Assembly (NCBI RefSeq): GCF_000191065.1
Contig: NZ_GL872282.1
Span: 1,059,662 to 1,123,661, forward strand
Length of the DNA stretch: 64,000 nucleotides
Direction of reading: 5' to 3'
DNA from: Prevotella multiformis DSM 16608
Lineage (GTDB): Bacteria; Bacteroidota; Bacteroidia; Bacteroidales; Bacteroidaceae
Part shown: one piece after another, positions 58,472 through 64,000 of the stretch
Numbering within the stretch: position 1 is the first letter of the stretch
How the letters are laid out: every line of letters begins with the position of its first letter
Notes under the pieces: generated by a model
What the model saw: the letters and a program-made list of their open reading frames with translations, nothing else
What the model was told of the DNA's origin: nothing
The model's database searches: none
Position numbers and translations under genes: made by a program

Positions 58472-58966
58472 GGACTCTGTCTCCTTCATCAGCAGGCCGA
58501 CAATGTGCTCCAGCTCTTCTTTGTCCGTCTCGTTGAAGTCGCCGGGGCGGGTACTGTCGATGTCGAGCACTCCACGGAAGGTATGTGCGGAATCGTACAT
58601 CGGGATGACGATCTCGCTGCGTGAGAGGCTGCTGCAGGCGATGTGTCCGGGGAAGTCGTCTACGTCGGGGACGATGAGCGTGTGTCCTTCCTCCCATGCC
58701 TTGCCGCAGACTCCCTTTCCGTAAGGGATGGTATAGCAGGCGACGGATCCCTGGAAGGGACCCAGCCGGAGCCGGTCTTTGTCCTGCTGCAGGTAGAAGC
58801 CAGCCCAGAAGAACCGTTCCGGGAAGGTGTCGTGCAGGGCCGCTGACACGTTGGCCAAGATGCCCACGAGGTTTTTCTCGCCTTTGATAAGTGCGGCAAT
58901 CTGCGGTATCAGCTGTTCGTATTGTTCTTTTCGGGTCATGGGTTCCGGGGGGAGTAAAGGATTCAT
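58451..58966 (-). CDS. msrC: GAF-domain free methionine-(R)-sulfoxide reductase
   Basis: The 171-residue protein is a single GAF domain with the fRMsr signature. Cysteines lie in YGKGVCGKAW and in FPGHIACSSLSRSEIVIP, preceded by FFWAGFYL and followed by GVLDIDS. The enzyme reduces free methionine-R-sulfoxide, protecting against oxidants. The ATG at 58966 or one nine codons later (58939, MTRKEQYEQLIPQ) may be the start; the latter fits the family better. The final six residues come from a dispersed repeat element, so the C-terminus may have been altered by insertion or recombination. Confidence 0.88.
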   Translation of the reverse strand: MNPLLPPEPMTRKEQYEQLIPQIAALIKGEKNLVGILANVSAALHDTFPERFFWAGFYLQQDKDRLRLGPFQGSVACYTIPYGKGVCGKAWEEGHTLIVPDVDDFPGHIACSSLSRSEIVIPMYDSAHTFRGVLDIDSTRPGDFNETDKEELEHIVGLLMKETESLFRFFR

Positions 58967-59065
58967 CGAGGATTAAAGGAGCCGGTCCGGCGGAGGGGAA
59001 GGGACAAGCCGAAAGTGGAGGGGGGAGGGGAGGCGGAGGATAGGTGGCGGCTCAGGAGCATCTGT

Positions 59066-59938
59066 CTACGAGGCATCTGGCTTTGCCTCCTTTGATTCCT
59101 TCAACCCCTGAGACCTCTCCCGGCTTTCTCCATTTCCGGCGGAAATGAGTTTCAGCTGTTCGTCAACTTTGTTCGTGAGTTCTACGAACTGTGGGATGGA
59201 CAGCTGTTCGGGGCGTTTCGTCATGATGTCCTGTGCATAGAAGCTGTCGGCCGGTTTCCCGGTATTGAACAGCTGTCGCAGACTGACACGCAGCATCTTC
59301 CGCCGTTGGTTGAAGACGGCCTTTACCAGCCGTTTGAACAGCTGCCCGTCACAGCCTAAGTCGGTCACGCCGTTCCGTGTCATGCGGATGACGGCGCTCT
59401 TCACCTTTGGCGGCGGGTTGAATACGTTTTCATCCACGGTGAAGAGATACTCCACATCATACCACGCCTGCATCAGGACGGACAGTATTCCGTATGCTTT
59501 CGATCCCGGCCCGGCGGCCATGCGGAGCGCCACCTCCCGCTGGATCATGCCTGTGCAGCAGGGGATGAGATCCTTGTAGTCGAGCATCTTGAAGAAGATC
59601 TGCGAGGAGATGTCGTAGGGGTAGTTGCCCGTAAGGACGAACTGCCTGCCGTCGAACACCTGCGAGAGGTCCATTCGGAGGAAGTCTTCACCGAGAATAT
59701 GCTCATGCAGCGTGGGGAATTTCTCGTAGAGGTAGGCGACACTTTCCGCATCGATTTCCACCGCCTTCACTTCCCGGGGCTTCCCCACGAGATACTGCGT
59801 GAGGACGCCCATGCCCGGTCCGATTTCCAGAATGGGGATGTCGGGACAGGCATCGACGGTGTCGGCGATCCGGCGGGCGATGCTTAAATCGACAAGGAAG
59901 TGCTGACCCAGATTCTTCTTTGGCTTGACTGATTTCAT
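59066..59938 (-). CDS. rsmA: 16S rRNA adenine dimethyltransferase
   Basis: RsmA (KsgA) dimethylates two adjacent adenines near the 3' end of 16S rRNA during ribosome assembly. The 290-residue protein starts KPKKNLGQHFLVD. It has the SAM motif ILEIGPGMGVLT, the acidic AVEIDAESV, the catalytic LTGNYPYDISSQI (about residues 107-119), and the C-terminal KAVFNQRRKMLR region. The last 25 residues are a charged extension. It is divergent from the flippase-like gene with overlapping promoter elements between them. Confidence 0.96.
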   Translation of the reverse strand: MKSVKPKKNLGQHFLVDLSIARRIADTVDACPDIPILEIGPGMGVLTQYLVGKPREVKAVEIDAESVAYLYEKFPTLHEHILGEDFLRMDLSQVFDGRQFVLTGNYPYDISSQIFFKMLDYKDLIPCCTGMIQREVALRMAAGPGSKAYGILSVLMQAWYDVEYLFTVDENVFNPPPKVKSAVIRMTRNGVTDLGCDGQLFKRLVKAVFNQRRKMLRVSLRQLFNTGKPADSFYAQDIMTKRPEQLSIPQFVELTNKVDEQLKLISAGNGESRERSQGLKESKEAKPDAS

Positions 59939-59958
59939 AATTTTTCTTTATTCGCCTA

Positions 59959-60007
59959 CAAAGATATACATTTTATTTTGCATTTAAAAGCATTTTCCTT
60001 ATCTTTG
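59959..60007. promoter_or_regulatory. Divergent promoters of rsmA and the flippase-like gene
   Basis: The plus strand has TTTG at 59977-59980, 19 bases, TATCTTTG at 60000-60007. The minus strand has TATCTTTG (59966 to 59959) for rsmA. The plus-strand start codon (60017) is only 10 bp past the -7 box, so that mRNA would be almost leaderless. Confidence 0.65.
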
Positions 60008-60016
60008 CTCCATTAT

Positions 60017-61048
60017 ATGAAGACGAAGAGACTGTTCAACTATACTGTGAAGATTGCATTGCCGTTACTGCTTGGAAGTGCGATCCTTTATTGGATGTAT
60101 AGGGGATTCGACTTCTCCAGCATCCGTCATGTCCTCTTTCATGAGATGGACTGGACGTGGATGCTTCTTTCTCTCCCTTTCGGCGTTCTGGCACAGGCTT
60201 TCCGTGGATGGAGATGGAAACAGAGCCTCGAACCCATCGGCGAGCACCCCCGTGCGTCGGTCTGCGTCAATGCGGTCTTCCTGTCTTACGCCGTCAGTCT
60301 GCTGATTCCCCGTATCGGCGAGTTTGCTCGCTGCGGTGTCTTGAACCGGTACGACAAGGTGCCTTTTCCGAAAGCAATCGGTACGGTGGTAACGGAGCGG
60401 GCTGTCGATACGCTCATCGTTCTGCTCATCACTGCCGTCGCCTTCTTCATGCAGCTGGCAGTGTTTTCCAGTTTCTTCTCAAGGACCGGCACGCGCATCG
60501 ACGACGTCTTCGGGATGTTCTCGGCAACAGGCTGGCTGGTGACGGCTGTCTGCGGCATAGCCTCTGTCATCCTCTTCTATTATGTGCTGCGTCGTCTGGC
60601 TTTATATAATAAGGTGAAGGAGATGCTGACCGGTATATGGCAAGGCATCGGTTCGCTGCGGAAAGTAAGGAACATCCCCCTGTTCCTTTTCTACAGTCTT
60701 GCGATATGGGGGAGCTATTTCCTGCATTATTACCTGACTTTCTTCTGCTTCGATTCGACGGCACATCTCGGCCTTTCCTGTGCGCTGGTCAGCTTTGTGG
60801 TAGGTTCTATTGCCGTCATCGTGCCGACACCGAACGGAGCTGGACCGTGGCATTTCGCCGTCAAGACGATGCTCATCCTCTATGGCGTGGCGGACAACCA
60901 GGCATTGTTTTTTGTCCTGATCGTGCATACTCTCCAGACGTTGCTGGTTGTCCTTCTGGGCGTATATGCGTGGATAGCATTGAGCTTTACCCATACGCCC
61001 GTCTCACTGGCGAGCCCGGCAGAGCTTATCCGGCCGGTAGAAGAATGA
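60017..61048 (+). CDS. Flippase-like integral membrane protein (LPG synthase TM / UPF0104 family)
   Basis: Starting at 60017 (MKTKRLFNYTVKIALP) it has 343 residues and about eight membrane helices. Family motifs are WRWKQSLEPIGEHP near residue 72, LLIPRIGEFARCGVLNRYDKVP near 107, TVVTERAVDTLIVLL near 130, and the late PTPNGAGPWHFAVK. These are proteins of the lysylphosphatidylglycerol synthase membrane region, thought to move lipid-linked molecules across the inner membrane. The cargo is unknown. A good promoter directly precedes it; pepD follows 70 bp downstream. Confidence 0.85.
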   Translation: MKTKRLFNYTVKIALPLLLGSAILYWMYRGFDFSSIRHVLFHEMDWTWMLLSLPFGVLAQAFRGWRWKQSLEPIGEHPRASVCVNAVFLSYAVSLLIPRIGEFARCGVLNRYDKVPFPKAIGTVVTERAVDTLIVLLITAVAFFMQLAVFSSFFSRTGTRIDDVFGMFSATGWLVTAVCGIASVILFYYVLRRLALYNKVKEMLTGIWQGIGSLRKVRNIPLFLFYSLAIWGSYFLHYYLTFFCFDSTAHLGLSCALVSFVVGSIAVIVPTPNGAGPWHFAVKTMLILYGVADNQALFFVLIVHTLQTLLVVLLGVYAWIALSFTHTPVSLASPAELIRPVEE

Positions 61049-61118
61049 AATATCAGGGCAATGAAAGAAAAGGACAGATAAACAATCCATAACTTAATAA
61101 CCTTTTAAAATCAACATT

Positions 61119-62573
61119 ATGAGTGAAATCAGAAATCTTAAGCCGGAAGGTGTTTGGAGAAACTTTGATGATCTGACACAGGTTCCGCGTCCGTCAGGAC
61201 ATCCAGAGAAGGTGCAGAAGTTCTTGCTGGACTTTGCTGCAAGAGTCGGTGTCGAGGCATACGTGGATGCCGGCGGCAATGTCGTCATGCGCAAGCCTGC
61301 CACACCGGGATATGAGAACCGCAAGACTGTTCTGCTGCAGGCGCACATGGACATGGTGCCGCAGAAAGCTCCCGACAGCAATCATAACTTCGAAACCGAC
61401 CCGATCACGACCCATATCGTGGACGGATGGGTATATGCCGACAATACGACGCTTGGTGCTGACGACGGTGTAGGCGTTGCGGCCATCATGGCGGTCATGG
61501 AGGACAAGAGCCTGAAGCATGGGGCTGTAGAGGCACTGATTACGCGTGACGAGGAGACGGGGATGTTCGGTGTCAACGAAATGCCCGGAGGCGAACTGCA
61601 CAGCGACATCCTCATGAATCTCGATTCGGAGACATGGGGAAAGTTCGTCATCGGTTCTGCCGGCGGTGTCGACATCACATCGACCCTGGAGTACAAGGAG
61701 GTCGTCAACGACCAGCAGGCAGCTGTCAGGGTTACCCTGAAAGGACTGCGCGGCGGACACTCGGGCCTTGAAATCAACGAAGGACGTGCCAATGCCAACA
61801 AGGAAATGGTACGACTGGTACGCAAGGCTGTCACCGGACTGGATGCCCGGCTGGCTTGCTGGCAGGGCGGCAATATGCGCAATGCCATCCCGTTCAAGGC
61901 AGAGGTAGTCCTTGCCCTGCCGCAGGCCAATGTCGCTGCACTGAAGGAGATGGTTGCCCGCCAGAAGGCACTCCTCGAGGACGAGTTCAAGGGAATCGAG
62001 CCGAACGTGGAATTTTTTGTCGAGGAGACTGAAAAGCCCGGAAGCCTTCTTCCAGTGGAAATCCAGGACAACCTCATCGATGCCATCTATGCCTGTCACA
62101 ATGGAGTATTGCGTATGATCCCGTCTTATCCGAATGTGGTAGAGACCTCCTCGAACCTCGCCATCATCGACATCGACCCGGCCAAGGCCGCCATCAAGAT
62201 CCTGGCCCGCTCGAGCCGGGAGGATATGCGCGACTATATCTCTGCCCAGCTGGAGAGCTGTTTCAACATGGCAGGTATGAAGACGGTCTTCAGCGGACAG
62301 TACGGCGGCTGGGATCCGAACCCGGAGAGCGAGATACTCAACCTCCTGAAGAAAGTCTACAAGGAGCAGAACGGCGAAGAGGGCATCGTGCAGGTAGACC
62401 ATGCCGGCCTCGAATGTTCCGTCATTCTCGGCAAGTATCCGGGCATGGATGTCGTAAGTCTCGGTCCTACGCTCCGCAGTCCGCATACCGCTAAGGAGCG
62501 TCTTGAGATTTCAACCGTCGAGCCTTTCTGGAAACTCCTGGTACAGACACTGGAGGAGATTCCTGTCAAGTGA
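61119..62573 (+). CDS. pepD: Aminoacyl-histidine dipeptidase
   Basis: PepD is a cytosolic zinc dipeptidase of the M20 family that cleaves Xaa-His and many other dipeptides. The 484-residue protein has the metal motifs LLQAHMDMVPQK (His at about 76), LGADDGVGVAA (Asp), and TRDEETGMFG (Glu pair), then the lid domain (about 190-390) and the C-terminal HAGLECSVILGKYPGMDVVSLGP with the last histidine. Length is standard. A strong terminator hairpin follows at 62692. Confidence 0.95.
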   Translation: MSEIRNLKPEGVWRNFDDLTQVPRPSGHPEKVQKFLLDFAARVGVEAYVDAGGNVVMRKPATPGYENRKTVLLQAHMDMVPQKAPDSNHNFETDPITTHIVDGWVYADNTTLGADDGVGVAAIMAVMEDKSLKHGAVEALITRDEETGMFGVNEMPGGELHSDILMNLDSETWGKFVIGSAGGVDITSTLEYKEVVNDQQAAVRVTLKGLRGGHSGLEINEGRANANKEMVRLVRKAVTGLDARLACWQGGNMRNAIPFKAEVVLALPQANVAALKEMVARQKALLEDEFKGIEPNVEFFVEETEKPGSLLPVEIQDNLIDAIYACHNGVLRMIPSYPNVVETSSNLAIIDIDPAKAAIKILARSSREDMRDYISAQLESCFNMAGMKTVFSGQYGGWDPNPESEILNLLKKVYKEQNGEEGIVQVDHAGLECSVILGKYPGMDVVSLGPTLRSPHTAKERLEISTVEPFWKLLVQTLEEIPVK

Positions 62574-62691
62574 ATCGCCGTTCCATGACAGGAGGGCAGG
62601 GGATTTCCCCATCCCGTTTTTCTGTCCGGCAATTCATTCCTGTCCGGAGCGCAGAGGCGCATGGCCTCTGAACATCCCTCCGGAATACGGC

Positions 62692-62734
62692 GACCCGCCT
62701 TCCGTCTGGCAAGCAGATGGAAGGCGGGTCTTTT
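62692..62734 (+). terminator. Terminator of pepD
   Basis: GACCCGCCTTCC pairs perfectly with GGAAGGCGGGTC, extended by TCTG / CAGA in the loop side, and is followed by TTTT. It lies 120 bp after the pepD stop. Confidence 0.85.
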
Positions 62735-62823
62735 CGTAGAGACAGCCGGATCCGTATCTTCCGTTGAAGGGAATAACCGAGAGTTCTTTATAGGCAGCCG
62801 GTATATAATCCGATATTTTTTTG

Positions 62824-62831
62824 TAAATTTG
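62824..62831 (+). promoter_or_regulatory. -7 box of the restriction-modification locus
   Basis: TAAATTTG matches TAnnTTTG. It is 16 bp before the first ATG of the endonuclease reading frame; no good -33 box is seen. Confidence 0.45.
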
Positions 62832-62847
62832 CATTCTCCAAAACGCT

Positions 62848-63571
62848 ATGCTTATGAACGAGGAACAGAAGCTGTCTATCATCTATAAAGGAAAGCAGTA
62901 TTTCCGTGAGATTATCATACCCGACCCATTTGAAGGGACTAAGTTCTCTGCGACTGAAGAACTTTAACGTAAATCCTTTCCTGGTGAATTATCTTGCTTC
63001 TTTTTTGTGTGGCGATACCGAGCCGGAATCTATTGCAAAGGCTCTCGTATATCCCCGCATATTAGGTACGAGCATCAATACAAGCTTCGGTCAGAATGTG
63101 CAGATTTTCATTTCCAGTCTGGCCGAGGTCGTCGGGAACGCTTCGGGGATTGATGGCATAGACATAGAATTTGTCGATGCACTTGACGGACGCCGGAAAT
63201 ACTGCCAGTGCAAGGCAGGTCCGCAGACGATCAACAAAGATGATGTCGCGACGATATTGGGACATTTTACACATCTCCAGAACAAGGCTCGTCTGGATCG
63301 TCTTGACATAAGGATTACCGACATGATGGTCGGAGTACTTTACGGTGAACCGTCTGAATTGTCGGGAAACTATCGGAATGTAGACAAGTTCTGTCCTGTC
63401 TATATCGGTGCAGCTTTCTGGGAACACATAACGGGAGACAAAAACTTCTACCATCGTCTGGCACATGCCTTCGGTGAGGTCGTCGAGGAAGAGAAGATTG
63501 ACGGAAGTCAGCTGGTCAGGGAGAAAGTGAAGTCGATTGCAGCCGAAATAAGAGAGAGAGGAGGAATTTAA
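62848..63571 (+). pseudogene. PmeII-family type II restriction endonuclease, frameshifted near its N-terminus
   Basis: From the ATG at 62848 or 62854 the frame reads YKGKQYFREIIIP and then runs to a stop at 62967. The +1 frame continues with THLKG and then LRLKNFNVNPFLVNYLASF. Removing one base around 62920-62926 would join them into about 240 residues, which fits the PmeII family. Downstream, GTSINTSFGQN, the catalytic SGIDIEF with KYCQCKAGP (an Asp...Gln-x-Lys variant of PD-(D/E)xK), and GVLYGEPSELSGNY are intact. A GTG at 62906 could still start a 221-residue product lacking about 25 N-terminal residues. The stop overlaps the methyltransferase ATG by one base (TAATG). Confidence 0.75.
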
Positions 63572-64000
63572 TGCCCATGTTTTTATCTGAAAATAACCTG
63601 GCGGACATCTTAGGGACTTCTCTGCGTACGGTTCAGACGTGGGGCGAACAGGGCGTTTATCCTGTTCGTATCGACAGGAATGGACGCAAAGGGTTCAATA
63701 TGGAAGACCTCACGGACAAACCGGCGGTCAAGGCTATGCTGGAGTCTGGCTGGGATGCAGAAGCAACGGTAAAACCTCGCCGGAGTTTCACTTCTGTTGA
63801 GCTGTTCGCCGGCTGTGGAGGATTGGCCTTAGGTATTCACAAGGCCGGATTCAGACATGTTCTGCTGAATGAGATAGAGCCTGTGGCGTGCCGGACATTG
63901 CGCAGGAACCGTCCGGACTGGAATGTATTAAACGAGGATATTCACCGTGTCGACTTTTCACCGTTAAGCGGAAAGGTCGATCTTTTGACGGGTGGATTTC
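63571..64000 (+). CDS. DNA (cytosine-5) methyltransferase with N-terminal helix-turn-helix (partial)
   Basis: The gene runs off the window end; 143 codons are visible. Residues about 1-60 look like a helix-turn-helix (NNLADILGTSLRTVQTWGEQG), which may bind DNA and regulate the operon. From about residue 70 the C5-methyltransferase fold begins: SVELFAGCGGLALGIHKAGF (motif I), LLNEIEPVACRTLRRNRP (motif II) and VDLLTGGF at the edge, just before the expected catalytic Pro-Cys. It should methylate the site cut by the adjacent endonuclease. ATG 63571 or 63577 may be used. Confidence 0.9.
   Translation, partial: MPMFLSENNLADILGTSLRTVQTWGEQGVYPVRIDRNGRKGFNMEDLTDKPAVKAMLESGWDAEATVKPRRSFTSVELFAGCGGLALGIHKAGFRHVLLNEIEPVACRTLRRNRPDWNVLNEDIHRVDFSPLSGKVDLLTGGF

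Overview
The window reads as chromosomal DNA of a member of the Bacteroidales, most likely the Prevotellaceae. The signs are two SusC/SusD pairs, a one-protein hybrid two-component regulator, a DUF4249 lipoprotein next to a TonB-dependent receptor, DUF4468 and Porin_10 type proteins, and repeated promoters of the Bacteroidetes form TTTG-N19/20-TAnnTTTG. Most of the sequence is GC-rich (my estimate is in the high fifties percent). Two stretches are clearly AT-rich and look acquired: about 1-2057, and about 56.9-58.4 kb.

Layout. 0-2.1 kb: an AT-rich cassette with a Panacea-domain antitoxin, a two-helix membrane protein (likely its toxin) and a small secreted protein. A near-perfect 20-bp direct repeat lies at 25-44 and at 2038-2057. 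2.5-10.7 kb: a minus-strand block with guanine deaminase, an HD hydrolase, MenA, a small membrane protein plus putative porin, a coiled-coil DUF4468 protein and UvrB. 11-17.4 kb: a lipoprotein of unknown role, a TonB receptor with a DUF4249 lipoprotein, and a GH29 fucosidase. 17.8-28.5 kb: a phytase-like esterase, mannose-1-phosphate guanylyltransferase, a receiver/PPDK_N fusion of unknown role, glutamate dehydrogenase, an RlpA-like protein, a small secreted protein and a RecD-like helicase.

29-51.4 kb is carbohydrate territory. A GH2 beta-galactosidase is divergent from a susC-susD-metallophosphoesterase operon. After tRNA-Gln and a rhodanese comes a compact galactan locus: susC, susD, a SusE/F-type lipoprotein, a GH53 endo-beta-1,4-galactanase and a hybrid two-component regulator. 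The expected flow is surface GH53 cutting beta-1,4-galactan, SusCD importing oligosaccharides, and periplasmic GH2 releasing galactose; the regulator would sense the oligosaccharides.

51.5-64 kb: housekeeping genes (folC-dnaJ-grpE, an ABC-F ATPase with one degenerate ATP site, msrC, rsmA, a flippase-like membrane protein, pepD) around an AT-rich island with a DUF3825 gene whose leader carries a promoter and an intrinsic terminator. The window ends in a type II restriction-modification locus: a PmeII-family endonuclease with an apparent N-terminal frameshift, and the start of a C5-cytosine methyltransferase.

Intergenic DNA holds several dispersed repeat families, each found at two or three sites: 23-bp palindromic units, 22-bp GGCGTTGATTGAAG-type units, GATA-rich arrays just upstream of start codons, a bidirectional terminator-like palindrome, and a 70-bp element at the edge of both AT-rich islands. 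No rRNA, complete insertion sequence or CRISPR array was seen.
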